Source of the DNA: Azospirillum brasilense
GTDB lineage: Bacteria > Pseudomonadota > Alphaproteobacteria > Azospirillales > Azospirillaceae
Direction of reading: 5' to 3'
Length of the DNA stretch: 64,000 nucleotides
Assembly (NCBI RefSeq): GCF_022023855.1
Contig: NZ_CP059449.1
Coordinates: 1,784,501 to 1,848,500 of the forward strand
Below the pieces are notes generated by a model that worked only from the letters and a program-made list of their open reading frames with translations, searched no databases and was not told the DNA's origin. The position numbers and the translations under genes are program-made. The number at the start of each line of letters is the position of its first letter. Positions within the stretch are counted from its first letter, which is position 1. Shown in pieces: positions 7,167 through 15,240 of the stretch.

Positions 7167-9004
7167 GAGTCCCTCCCGCGGATCCACAGGTCGCGGACGA
7201 AGCCGGCGACGCCCTTGGGGAAGGCGAGCACCAGCACCAGGATGACGGCGCCCAGGACCAGCCGCCACCAGTCGGTCCGGCTCATCGCCTCGGTCTCCAG
7301 CAGGTGGAACAGGGCGGCGCCCACCACCGGGCCGCTCAGCGTCTGAATGCCGCCCATCAGCACCATGACCAGCGCGTCCACAGACACCGGAACGGCCATC
7401 AGGGTGGGAAAGACGCTGCCCTTGGCGAAGGCGTAGAGCCCGCCGGCCAGCCCGGCGGCGGAGCCGGCCAGGGCGAAGCTCAGCCACTGGTGCCGCCGAA
7501 CGTCGATTCCCACCGATTCGGCGCGCAGCGCGGAGTCGCGCCCGGCGCGCAGCGTGTAGCCGAAGGGCGCGAAAGCGGCGCGGCGCAGCAGCAGCAGCGC
7601 GCCGCCGGCCAGTGCCAGCGTCAGCCAGTAATAGGCCGCCTTGCTAGCCGCCCAGTCCGGCGGCCAGACGCCGAGGATGCCGTTGTCGCCCCCGGTGACG
7701 CCGTACCACTGGAAGGTCACCGACCAGACGATCTGGGCGAAGGCCAGCGTGAGCATGGCGAAGTAGAGGCCCGACCGCCGCACGCAGAACCATCCCGCGG
7801 CCAGCGCTCCCAGCCCGGCGACCAGAGGAGCGGCGGCCAGCGCCAGCGGCATGGGGGCGGCCAGATGCTTGACCAGCAGGGCAGCGCCGTACGCTCCAAG
7901 CCCGAAATAGGCGGCGTGCCCGAAGGAGACGAGGCCGCCCAGCCCGATCAGCAGATGCAGGCTGGCCGCCAGCAGCGCCAGGATCACCACCTCGGTCAGC
8001 ACGATCAGCGCGTAGTCGCCGGCGACCAGCGGCACCGCGGCCAGCAGGGCGAGCAGCAGGGCGGGCGCCCAGCGCGCCGCGTCGGCCGCGGCGATCAGCG
8101 GCGGGCCGGGGCTGGCGGCGGTCGGCGGCGCGTCCTCCGCCCGGCCGAGCAGGCCATAGGGGCGGATGACCAGCACCACCGCCATGAACAGGAAGACCAG
8201 GACCAGCGTGATCTGCGGAAAGACCAGGATGCCGAAGGCCTGCAACTGCCCGATCAGCAGCGAGGCGACGAAGGCCCCAGGCAGGCTGCCCATGCCGCCG
8301 ACCACGACGACGACGAAGGCCTCGACCACGATGGCCATGTCCATGTGCAGGTTCACCGCCTCGCGCGGGACCTGAAGGGCGCCGCCGAGCCCGGCCAGCG
8401 CCGACCCCAGGAACAGCACCCCGGTGAACAGCCGCGCCGGATCGACGCCGAGCGCCGAGGCCATGTCGCGGTCCTGAGTCGCCGCGCGAACCAGCGTGCC
8501 CCAGCGCGTGCGGTTGAACAGCAGCCAGAGCAGACCCAGCACCAGCGGCCCCAGCCCGATCAGCACGAGGTCGTAGAGCGGGAAGGGCTGGTCCAGGATG
8601 TCCACGGAGCCCCGCAGCCCCGGCGCCCGCCGGCCGAGCAGATCCTCCGACCCCCAGATCCAGGAGGCGGCGTCCTGCACCACCAGCACCACGCCGAAGG
8701 TGGCGAGAAGCTGGAACAGCTCCGGCGAGCGGTAGAGGCGGCGCAGCAGCCCGACCTCCATCAGCGCGCCGAGCAAGCCGACCGCCAGCGAGGCCGCAGC
8801 CACGGCGCCCCAGAAGCCCAGCGGCGTGGTCCCCCAACGCTCCACCAGCGTCCAGCCGAGATAGGCGCCCAGCATGTAGAAGGAGCCGTGCGCGAAATTC
8901 ACGATCCGCGTCACGCCGAACACGATGGTCAGCCCGGACGACACCAGGAACAGCGTCGCTGCCGTGGCGAGGCCGCTGAGGAATTGCACGAGGTAGAAGG
9001 ACAT
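7163..9004 (-). CDS. fused LivH-LivM ABC transporter permease
   Basis: This is a 613-residue membrane protein in which two permeases normally made as separate LivH and LivM chains are one chain. The first half (to about residue 295) begins VSSGLTIVFGVTRIVNFAHG, the LivH hallmark. An acidic/Pro-rich linker (EDAPPTAASPGPP) follows, then LivM begins and contains GLGGLVSFGHAAYFGLGAY. Start ATG 9004 has GAAAGAG upstream; a longer TTG reading is less likely. The frame is uninterrupted across the junction, so this is not a sequencing frameshift. It forms the channel with the livG and livF ATPases that follow. Confidence 0.88.
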   Translation of the reverse strand: MSFYLVQFLSGLATAATLFLVSSGLTIVFGVTRIVNFAHGSFYMLGAYLGWTLVERWGTTPLGFWGAVAAASLAVGLLGALMEVGLLRRLYRSPELFQLLATFGVVLVVQDAASWIWGSEDLLGRRAPGLRGSVDILDQPFPLYDLVLIGLGPLVLGLLWLLFNRTRWGTLVRAATQDRDMASALGVDPARLFTGVLFLGSALAGLGGALQVPREAVNLHMDMAIVVEAFVVVVVGGMGSLPGAFVASLLIGQLQAFGILVFPQITLVLVFLFMAVVLVIRPYGLLGRAEDAPPTAASPGPPLIAAADAARWAPALLLALLAAVPLVAGDYALIVLTEVVILALLAASLHLLIGLGGLVSFGHAAYFGLGAYGAALLVKHLAAPMPLALAAAPLVAGLGALAAGWFCVRRSGLYFAMLTLAFAQIVWSVTFQWYGVTGGDNGILGVWPPDWAASKAAYYWLTLALAGGALLLLRRAAFAPFGYTLRAGRDSALRAESVGIDVRRHQWLSFALAGSAAGLAGGLYAFAKGSVFPTLMAVPVSVDALVMVLMGGIQTLSGPVVGAALFHLLETEAMSRTDWWRLVLGAVILVLVLAFPKGVAGFVRDLWIRGRDS

Positions 9005-9039
9005 CGGCTCTTTCGGCAGGTTCGGCGGGAGCAAGGGCT

Positions 9040-9200
9040 TGCCCCCTCCCTAGCCCTCACTCGCTCTTGGCGGACCAAAGGTCCGCCTGTCGCGTCAGCG
9101 CAAACTTTGTTTGCGCGAGAGCTTCGCAGGGGAGGGGACTAAATTTCCCTCTCCTGCGGAGCGGGGGAGGGAAAGGGGCCCGCGGCGCAGCCGTGGGAAG
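9040..9200. repeat. intergenic palindrome cluster (REP-like)
   Basis: Between the permease and the binding-protein gene lie three consecutive near-perfect palindromes: GGCGGACC/GGTCCGCC at 9069-9087, GCGCAAAC/GTTTGCGC at 9098-9116, and a longer arm CGCAGGGGAGGG paired with a CCCTCTCCTGCG arm at about 9125-9158. They are flanked by Gly/Pro-type purine runs. The arrangement looks like a mobile REP/BIME-type intergenic unit. It separates binding-protein and permease expression and could stabilise the upstream mRNA. Only one copy is visible in this window. Confidence 0.6.
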
Positions 9201-9229
9201 GGTGGGGGCAAGCGCGGCCCCTCCGCCCC

Positions 9230-10474
9230 TTACTCCGGACGCATCTTGCGGACGGCCTCGTCGGACGGCAGATAGTCCGCGCCGTCGGCGTAGCGCCAGC
9301 CGGTCATCACGCCCTGGCCGCCCTTCACCGTGGTCTTGCCGACATAGGCGCCCATCGTCGCCTGATGGTCGAGCGCGCGGAAGGTGATCGGGCCGAAGGG
9401 GCTGGACAGGGCCAGGCCGGACAGCGCGTCCACGAGCTTCTCCGGATCGGTGGAGCCGGCCTTCTCCACGGCGGCGGCGATGGCCTTGAAGGTGGCGTAG
9501 CCGACAACCGAGCCCTGGCGCGGCGGCTCGTTGAAGCGCTTCACATAGGCCTCGCGGAAGGCCTTGTGCCCGGGCGTGTCGATCTGTTCCTGCGGATAGC
9601 CGGTGACGATCCAGCCCTCCGGCGCCTCGTCCTTCATCGGGTCGAGATATTCCGGCTCGCCGGTCAGCAGGCTGACGACGGTGCGGTTGCGGAACAGGCC
9701 GCGACCCTCGCCCTCGCGCACGAACTTGGCGAGATCGGCGCCGAAGGTGACGTTGAAGATGGCGTCGGGCTTCGCCGCGGCCAGCGCCTGCACGGTCGGT
9801 CCGGCTTCCAGCTTGCCCTGGGCCGGCCACTGCTCGGCGACGAACTCGACGTCCGGCCGCTTCTCCGACAGGAGCTGGCGGAACCACTGCACCGCCGACT
9901 GGCCGTACTCGTAGTTGGGGGCGACGGTGGCCCAGCGCTTGGCCGGCAGCTTCGCCGCCTCCTCCACCAGCATGGCCGCCTGCATGTAGGTGCTGGGACG
10001 CAGGCGGAAGGTGTAGCGGTTGCCCTTGGTCCAGGTGATGGCGTCGGTCAGCGGCTCCGCCGCGACGAAGGGCATCTTGTTGCGCGCGGCGAAGTCCGCC
10101 ACGGCCAGCCCGACGTGGGAGAAGTAGGTGCCGGCCAGCAGTTCGACCTTCTCGTTCGACAGCAGTTCCTGCGCGACGCGCACGGCGTCGTCCGGCTTGC
10201 CGGCGTCGTCGCGGGAGACGACCTCCAGCTTGCGCCCGCCGAGCAGGCCGCCCGCCGCGTTCACCTCCTCCACCGCGAGCTGCCAGCCCTGGCGGTAGGG
10301 GATCGTGAAGGCCGGAAGGCCAGTGTAGCTGTTGATCTCGCCGACGCGAATCGGCTGGCCGCCTGATTGGGCCGGGGCGGATTGCGCCTGGGCGGCGGGC
10401 ATCGGCGCGGCGATCCAGAAGGCGGCGGCGAGGGCGGCAGCGCCCGGCGCAAGCAGGAGATGGCGGCGGTTCAT
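9230..10474 (-). CDS. ABC transporter substrate-binding protein, LivK/type 1 family
   Basis: This is a 414-residue periplasmic binding protein that delivers the substrate to the Liv-type permease. The signal peptide covers about residues 1-31 (MNRRHLLLAPGAAALAAAF, twin Arg followed by a hydrophobic core), with likely cleavage after AQA. The mature protein begins IRVGEINSYTGLPAF, typical of the Peripla_BP_6 fold. Start ATG 10474 is preferred; the 31-residue in-frame extension upstream is not signal-like. It is first in the leftward cluster, about 225 bases before the permease. Ligand not assignable. Confidence 0.88.
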   Translation of the reverse strand: MNRRHLLLAPGAAALAAAFWIAAPMPAAQAQSAPAQSGGQPIRVGEINSYTGLPAFTIPYRQGWQLAVEEVNAAGGLLGGRKLEVVSRDDAGKPDDAVRVAQELLSNEKVELLAGTYFSHVGLAVADFAARNKMPFVAAEPLTDAITWTKGNRYTFRLRPSTYMQAAMLVEEAAKLPAKRWATVAPNYEYGQSAVQWFRQLLSEKRPDVEFVAEQWPAQGKLEAGPTVQALAAAKPDAIFNVTFGADLAKFVREGEGRGLFRNRTVVSLLTGEPEYLDPMKDEAPEGWIVTGYPQEQIDTPGHKAFREAYVKRFNEPPRQGSVVGYATFKAIAAAVEKAGSTDPEKLVDALSGLALSSPFGPITFRALDHQATMGAYVGKTTVKGGQGVMTGWRYADGADYLPSDEAVRKMRPE

Positions 10475-10632
10475 GGTCGGCGGTATCCCGGCGCGGTGGA
10501 CGGCTGCGTGAACGCATGGAGCGGCAGCCTGAACGCAATGTCTGCGTTCATAGCAAACCCACGGCAAAAGTCACCGTTCCGTTGCGCCGCACCAAGCCTG
10601 TTTTCCGCGGGCCGGTGCCGGAACCGCCGGGC

Positions 10633-11073
10633 TCACATCAGGCGGGAGAGGAGCATGAGGAAAGTCGCCTGCTCCTCCGGGGTCAGCGGGTCCAGCGTGC
10701 GGTGATGCGCCTGGGTGGCGTTTCCAAGCAGGGCGTTGACCAGCGATTGGCCGGTTCGGGTCAGGCTGACGCTGGTGCGCCGCCGGTCCTGCGGGTCCGG
10801 CTGGCGTTCCACCAGCTTGCGCTCCACGAGGCGCAGAATCACGCCCTGGGTGGTCGCCGGGTCCATGAAGGTCAGCCGGCCGAGTTGGTTCTGCGACAGC
10901 GACCCCTCGGTCCGCAGGGTGACCAGGGCGCCCCATTGGGTGGGGGTGAGCTGGGAGTCGCCGATCATGTCCATGAAGATGGAGGACGCGCGCTGATGAG
11001 CCCGGCGAAGGCGATAGTGCACCTGCCCGGTCAACAGGTAATCGTCGGTCGGAGGATGGGCGATGTGATCCAT
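10633..11073 (-). CDS. MarR-family transcriptional regulator
   Basis: This is a winged-helix DNA-binding repressor of about 146 residues from the ATG at 11073; an upstream ATG at 11205 would add 44 less conserved residues. The core runs LTPTQWGALVTLRTEG, SLSQNQLGRLTFMDPATTQGVILRLVERKLVERQPDPQDRRRTSVSLT, with the DxRR wing hairpin DPQDRRR characteristic of MarR. It lies 158 bases upstream of the binding-protein gene on the same strand, so it may control the transporter or itself. A TTTACA-A-TGCAAA palindrome lies upstream (11283-11295). Confidence 0.88.
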   Translation of the reverse strand: MDHIAHPPTDDYLLTGQVHYRLRRAHQRASSIFMDMIGDSQLTPTQWGALVTLRTEGSLSQNQLGRLTFMDPATTQGVILRLVERKLVERQPDPQDRRRTSVSLTRTGQSLVNALLGNATQAHHRTLDPLTPEEQATFLMLLSRLM

Positions 11074-11282
11074 GGGCGCACACGAGCGTTGCGGAGCCGG
11101 ACCGTTTCCGGTTGCGGCGGGTGTCGGCGAAACACCGTGCGACAGGTTCGGCGCCGGTCCCGGGGAATGCTCCAGGGCGTGCGCCAAATGCAGCAGGCTT
11201 CGCATTGAAGCCTAGGGATGGAAGTCGCGATAGGCAACGCTCGCTGCTGCGGCATAGGGCCACAGTCTAAGACCGCTTACTA

Positions 11283-11295
11283 TTTACAATGCAAA
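11283..11295. promoter_or_regulatory. MarR-type operator-like palindrome
   Basis: The site TTTACA-A-TGCAAA is a one-mismatch version of the TTTACA-N-TGTAAA palindrome bound by several MarR proteins. It sits 78 bases upstream of the alternative marR start (11205) in the otherwise empty gap 11074-11409. Self-regulation is an inference. Confidence 0.35.
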
Positions 11296-11409
11296 GCACT
11301 CGCGAACGAAGATGAGCCGGACCTTTCAAGAATCTTTCCTGGGGGACTGGGATGCAATCTGCATATGCGGGTGTGTTTTGGTCATACCAGACGGCAGCCC
11401 ATATTTCGA

Positions 11410-11586
11410 TTATGGGTTTTGTTTCGGTGGATAGGTGTTCGGCGGCGGAGTCCTTTCGCGGTCGGACTTCGGAAGGTCGCCGTCCGGCGGCGGGACACTC
11501 CCGGGTGTGTAGGGCGGCATTACGACATCGTCGCCAGGGTGGCGGGGCGACTTGGGCGGCGGGGGAGTGGTCAGCGGTCTGGTCAT
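11410..11586 (-). CDS. proline-rich small protein, 58 aa
   Basis: This is a short Pro-rich frame (about 17 Pro in 58 residues) with motifs such as PLTTPPPPKSPRHPGDD and PPYTPGSVPPPDGDLPKSD. The start at 11586 has GAGGAAA about 12 bases upstream. It has no signal peptide, membrane span or Cys, so it would be a disordered cytoplasmic protein. I do not recognise it. A longer reading to 11784 exists but the ribosome site fits 11586. The 350 bases between it and the beta-barrel gene (11587-11938) contain no other gene that I can support; they must hold the promoters for both divergent genes. Confidence 0.5.
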   Translation of the reverse strand: MTRPLTTPPPPKSPRHPGDDVVMPPYTPGSVPPPDGDLPKSDRERTPPPNTYPPKQNP

Positions 11587-11938
11587 GCTTGGTGTTTCCT
11601 CATGGTTCCGGTTGGAGGCTCTGGTCCGCCTTGGGTGAACGGATGCCGCCGACGCTGGTTCCCAAGGACGCCAGTCTGTGAGGTCTCTTGGTCCTATGAC
11701 CTTAGCTCTAATGGCGCGGGCGTATGGCAATAGTGCGCCCGTCTGACGCAAGTCTTGTTGCGCCAACAACACAGGCGCGGGCAAAAACCACGCCTGAATG
11801 GCTTCACTGTTGCACGGACATCACGCCATGAGTTGTCTTTGCAGCGACTGTCCGCTTCTGCCGGAGCGGCGATTGCACATTCCGAGGCCATTCGGCCGCC
11901 CGATACGAGCCACTGATTTCAGCCTTGCGCGGTGACCC

Positions 11939-13243
11939 ATGAAGCCCAGCTCCCTGTCCTTCCTCGCCCTCGCGCTCGCGTCCACCGTGCTGACGGCGCT
12001 GCCCGCGGCCACGCCGGTGAGCGCCCAGGAACTGCAGCCCGGTGAATCCGTGCTGGAGCGCCGCCGTCCGGAGGTCGAACAGCTCGGCATCCGCGCCGGA
12101 TCGTTCCTTATCCTGCCGCGCATCGAGACCGGCCTGACCTATGAAAGCAACGTCTTCGCGACCGAGAACGACACCCGCGACGACTTCATCTGGGTCACCC
12201 AGCCGCGCGTCGACGTGCGTTCGGATTTCAACAACCACGCCCTGAACTTCTCGGCCTCCGGCAACATCGGGCGCTTCTTCGACTATTCGTCGGAGAACTA
12301 CGCCGATTACCGGGCGCAGGTGGACGGCCGCTACGACATCACCCGCGACTCGTCGGTCAGCGGCCTGCTGTTCAGCCGCCGCGACCATGAGGGGCGGTCC
12401 GACCCGAACTTCGACGTGTCGCTGGCCACCGGCACCGTGGTGCCGCGCTTCGCGGAGCCGGTGAACTACTTCACCCACGGCGGCGAGGCGTCGTTCAACC
12501 AGCGCTTCAACCGCGTCCGCGTCCGCCTGACCGGCGGCGCCCAGTACACCTCCTACCAGGACGCCGAGCTGAGCAACGGGCAGACGGAGTCGCAGGAGGA
12601 CCGCGACCGCTGGAGCTACACCGGCACCGCCCGCGTCGGCTACGAGTTCATCCAGGGCTACGAGGCCTTCGTCCAGGGCTCCTACAACTGGACCAATTAC
12701 CGGCTGAGCCAGGACTTCGGCGGCGTCAACCGCGACTCGGAGGGCTACGAGGTTGTCGGCGGCCTGTCCACCGACCTGACCGGCCTGATCAACGGCGAGA
12801 TCTATGCCGGCTATCTGAGCCGGACCTACGACGATCCGACGCTGAAGGATTTCGGTGGTCTGGCCGTGGGCGGCCGCCTGAACTGGTCGGTGACCCAGCT
12901 CACCTCGGTCACCGGTTCGCTCAGCCGTCAGGTCCGCGAATCGACCTACGCCCGCGGCAGCCAGATCGCGTCGAGCTACAACCGCACCGTCGCCGCTGTC
13001 GGCGTGGATCACGAGCTTCTGCGCACCCTGCTGCTGAACGCCCGCGTCCAGTGGCGCCAGGACGACTTCAACGGCGTGGACCGCACCGACGACGTCTACA
13101 CGCTGGGGGCCGGCGCCAGCTATCAGCTCAGCCGCTATATCTTCGTGAATGGTGGTTATACTTACGAAAAGCGTAACTCGAACCTCAGTGGCTTCGATTA
13201 CTCCGACAATCTGGTCTATCTGCGCGTCGGCGCTCAGATGTAA
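11939..13243 (+). CDS. outer-membrane beta-barrel protein, polysaccharide-export associated
   Basis: This is a 434-residue protein with a Sec signal peptide at residues 1-29 (MKPSSLSFLALALAS... cleaved near VSA-QE). The mature part is a series of alternating aromatic beta strands (GLTYESNVF, YRAQVDGRYDITRDSS, GGYTYEKRN) ending in a final strand VYLRVGAQM, the typical terminal-hydrophobic barrel signal. It resembles the outer-membrane beta-barrel family found with exopolysaccharide clusters. A Wza-like gene follows 232 bases later, which supports a role in extracellular polysaccharide export or attachment. The exact partner and polymer are unknown. Confidence 0.78.
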   Translation: MKPSSLSFLALALASTVLTALPAATPVSAQELQPGESVLERRRPEVEQLGIRAGSFLILPRIETGLTYESNVFATENDTRDDFIWVTQPRVDVRSDFNNHALNFSASGNIGRFFDYSSENYADYRAQVDGRYDITRDSSVSGLLFSRRDHEGRSDPNFDVSLATGTVVPRFAEPVNYFTHGGEASFNQRFNRVRVRLTGGAQYTSYQDAELSNGQTESQEDRDRWSYTGTARVGYEFIQGYEAFVQGSYNWTNYRLSQDFGGVNRDSEGYEVVGGLSTDLTGLINGEIYAGYLSRTYDDPTLKDFGGLAVGGRLNWSVTQLTSVTGSLSRQVRESTYARGSQIASSYNRTVAAVGVDHELLRTLLLNARVQWRQDDFNGVDRTDDVYTLGAGASYQLSRYIFVNGGYTYEKRNSNLSGFDYSDNLVYLRVGAQM

Positions 13244-13266
13244 TCAGATTGTATCGAGGGATACGG

Positions 13267-13300
13267 AAGGGGCGTCCATCTGCCGATGGGCGCCCCTTTT
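13267..13300 (+). terminator. intrinsic terminator after the beta-barrel gene
   Basis: The arms AAGGGGCGTCCATC and GATGGGCGCCCCTT pair with one mismatch and are followed by TTTT. It lies 24 bases after the stop of the barrel gene, so the export protein downstream needs its own promoter. Confidence 0.85.
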
Positions 13301-13475
13301 GCATTTCCGCCTATACGGTGACGCGAATCCTTTTCCTCCGTTGGCGTTACTTCCTCTCCACTTTTTCCCAAGCGCGTGCGAGTTGCTAGTCTCCCTCCGT
13401 GACCGCTCAGGGTTCGGCCGCTCCGACCGCGGATGGCTGGGCCCGATGTCCTCACGAGCCATGGAAGGGTATGGG

Positions 13476-14048
13476 ATGAATCGACGTAACGTGTTCCGCG
13501 CGCTCGGAATGACCGTGGTCGCCGCCGCGATGGTCGGCTGCGCCGGTGGCCAGGACGCCCCTCTCGAACCGCCGGGCGTCGCCCAGATGACGGATTACCG
13601 CCTGGGGGCCGGCGACGCGCTTCGCGTCATCGTCTTTGGCGAGGAGCAGCTGTCCGGCGAGTTCCGCGTCGACGGTTCGGGCAAGGTCGCCATGCCGCTG
13701 ATCGGCGAGGTGACAGCCCGCGGCCACACCCCGCGCGAGCTGGAGTCGGACATTTCCAAGCGCCTGTCGCAGGGCTACGTCCGCGACGCCAAGGTCAGCG
13801 TCGAGGTGCTGAACCACCGGCCCTTCTTCATTCTGGGCGAGGTTCGCAACCCCGGTCAGTACCAGTATGTCAACGGCATGACCGCCCTGTCCGCGGTGGC
13901 GATGGCCGGCGGCTACACCTACCGCGCCAAGGAGGACTATGTCCTGATCACCCGCGGGGCCGATCCCAAGAAGGAGCTGCGCCGGGCTCCGATCACCACG
14001 CCGGTGATGCCCGACGACGTGCTGCGCGTGCCGGAGCGCTACTTCTGA
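13476..14048 (+). CDS. Wza-type polysaccharide export lipoprotein
   Basis: This is a 190-residue outer-membrane polysaccharide export protein. The lipobox is AAMVGCAGG after a basic N-terminus (MNRRNVFRALG), so the Cys at about residue 19 should be lipidated. The Poly_export domain begins YRLGAGDALRVIVFGEEQLS, followed by the SLBB-type part (GEVRNPGQYQYVNGMTALS). Start ATG 13476 has GGAAGGG upstream; an ATG at 13461 is also possible. It is short compared with E. coli Wza (about 380), typical of the small forms. It probably works with the preceding barrel protein. No glycosyltransferases are nearby. Confidence 0.88.
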   Translation: MNRRNVFRALGMTVVAAAMVGCAGGQDAPLEPPGVAQMTDYRLGAGDALRVIVFGEEQLSGEFRVDGSGKVAMPLIGEVTARGHTPRELESDISKRLSQGYVRDAKVSVEVLNHRPFFILGEVRNPGQYQYVNGMTALSAVAMAGGYTYRAKEDYVLITRGADPKKELRRAPITTPVMPDDVLRVPERYF

Positions 14049-14148
14049 TCGGCGACCGGTTCCGAAAACCCGCCAGACGGTCCATCAGACGGCCCATTTG
14101 TTTCGGAAAACTGGGGTATGCGCCCCGTCACCATTCGACGCCATGACG

Positions 14149-14184
14149 ATGTCCCTCTTCCCGCCGGGAAGAGGGACATTTTTT
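14149..14184 (+). terminator. strong intrinsic terminator
   Basis: A perfect 14-bp stem ATGTCCCTCTTCCC with a 3-base loop runs into a T6 tract. It ends the export-lipoprotein transcript, 100 bases after its stop codon. Confidence 0.95.
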
Positions 14185-14212
14185 GCGCGGCAGTCTTTTC
14201 TTACCGGGGCCG

Positions 14213-14485
14213 TCACCCGTCGTCGCGGGTGCCTTTAGCGAAGGGGAGATCGCCCTTGCGGAAGGCGTCGGCGCCCTTGGAGTGGCCTGAGGGCGCGCGG
14301 GCCTCGGGAGCGGCGGGATCGTGATCGCTGGCGGCGGGAGGCGGACGGGTGCCCGCGGCCTCGTCGTCGGTGCCCAGCGGGGCCGCTGCGGGGTCAGCGG
14401 CGGGGATCTTGTCGCCGGTCAAGCCCTTGTCGATGGCATCGCGCAGGCGCTGCGCCCCGGCGTTGGGGGTGTCGGATTTTTCCAT
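14213..14485 (-). CDS. hypothetical protein, 90 aa, disordered
   Basis: This small hydrophilic frame has a start at 14485 and AGG about 8 bases upstream. It is rich in Asp, Ala, Pro and Gly (ADPAAAPLGTDDEAAGTRPPP) and ends KGDLPFAKGTRDDG. It has no signal peptide or membrane span. It is probably a disordered cytoplasmic protein; function unknown. It lies 91 bases from the hemerythrin-like gene, same strand. Confidence 0.55.
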   Translation of the reverse strand: MEKSDTPNAGAQRLRDAIDKGLTGDKIPAADPAAAPLGTDDEAAGTRPPPAASDHDPAAPEARAPSGHSKGADAFRKGDLPFAKGTRDDG

Positions 14486-14576
14486 GAAGGAACCTGGGTC
14501 GGTTGCGGGAAGGGATCGTCCCTCCTCCAACCGGAGCCCGGAGACGCGGTTCCCCCGCAGGGGCGGCAGGGCCGTC

Positions 14577-15035
14577 TCAGGAGCGCAGGGCGTCCCGGTC
14601 GGCCTCGTCCAGACCGTCGAGCCAGTCGTCCATGGAGATCATCGGCGGCTCGTCGCCGGCCCGCCGGGCGGCCTCCACCAACTCCGTGTCGGCGGTGTTG
14701 GAATGGACGATGAACCACAGCATCAGCCGATTCGCATCGTCGACGGTCACCGGATCGCCACGCCCCGCGGTGTCCAGCAGAGCGTCGATGCCGGCGAGGT
14801 AGCTGCGGTGGGCATGCTCGTGCCGCTCCCGCCGGTCCGCGGTCAGGACGGCCATCTCCGCCGTTTCGGTGGCGAAATGTTCGGCCACCTCGTGCCGGAG
14901 CGCGGTCAACTCCGCCAGCCCGACCGGACCGCCCGCGGTCATCACCGACAAGAGGTCGAGAATGGCGCCGTGCTCCGCGTCGATGACGCCGGAACCGGTC
15001 GGGATCAGGGAGCGGCCATCGGGGGCGGGCGTCAT
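14577..15035 (-). CDS. hemerythrin-like domain protein
   Basis: This 152-residue cytoplasmic protein has hemerythrin four-helix signatures: IDAEHGAIL (His), VAEHFATETAEM (HxxxE), ERHEHAHRSYL (paired His) and WFIVHSNTADTEL (HxxxxD). These side chains make a di-iron centre that binds O2 in bacteriohemerythrins. Residues 1-20 are less conserved. Start ATG 15035 is chosen because the longer frame upstream just reads through the tRNA-Thr gene. It is next to that tRNA on the same strand. A sensing or storage role for oxygen or iron is inferred from the fold. Confidence 0.8.
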   Translation of the reverse strand: MTPAPDGRSLIPTGSGVIDAEHGAILDLLSVMTAGGPVGLAELTALRHEVAEHFATETAEMAVLTADRRERHEHAHRSYLAGIDALLDTAGRGDPVTVDDANRLMLWFIVHSNTADTELVEAARRAGDEPPMISMDDWLDGLDEADRDALRS

Positions 15036-15073
15036 GGGGCGGAGCCGGGCGTCGGTCTGGCGAGAGGAAAAGG

Positions 15074-15149
15074 TGGTGCCGGTTGCAGGGCTCGAACCCG
15101 CGACCTTCGGTTTACAAAACCGCTGCTCTACCAACTGAGCTAAACCGGC
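15074..15149 (-). tRNA. tRNA-Thr (TGT)
   Basis: This is a 76-base cloverleaf with encoded CCA: acceptor GCCGGTT, D arm GCTCAGTTGGTAGAGC, anticodon loop TTTGTAA with anticodon TGT, and T arm GCGGGTTCGAGCCCTGC. The outermost anticodon-stem pair is G-A, otherwise the stem is regular. Confidence 0.95.
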
Positions 15150-15240
15150 GTGCCGCCCGGCCAGACCGCGGCGGGCGCTTACACTAGCGTCCTCCGCGGT
15201 CCGCAGCAAGCCTCACCTGTGCGGCGCGTTCGGCGGCGCG

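Noticed and set aside
14577..15209. Extended N-terminus of the hemerythrin-like frame reading through tRNA-Thr.
   Set aside because: The first 58 residues (LAQLVEQRFCKPKVAGSS) are simply the translation of tRNA-Thr DNA. The Met at 15035 fits the family start.
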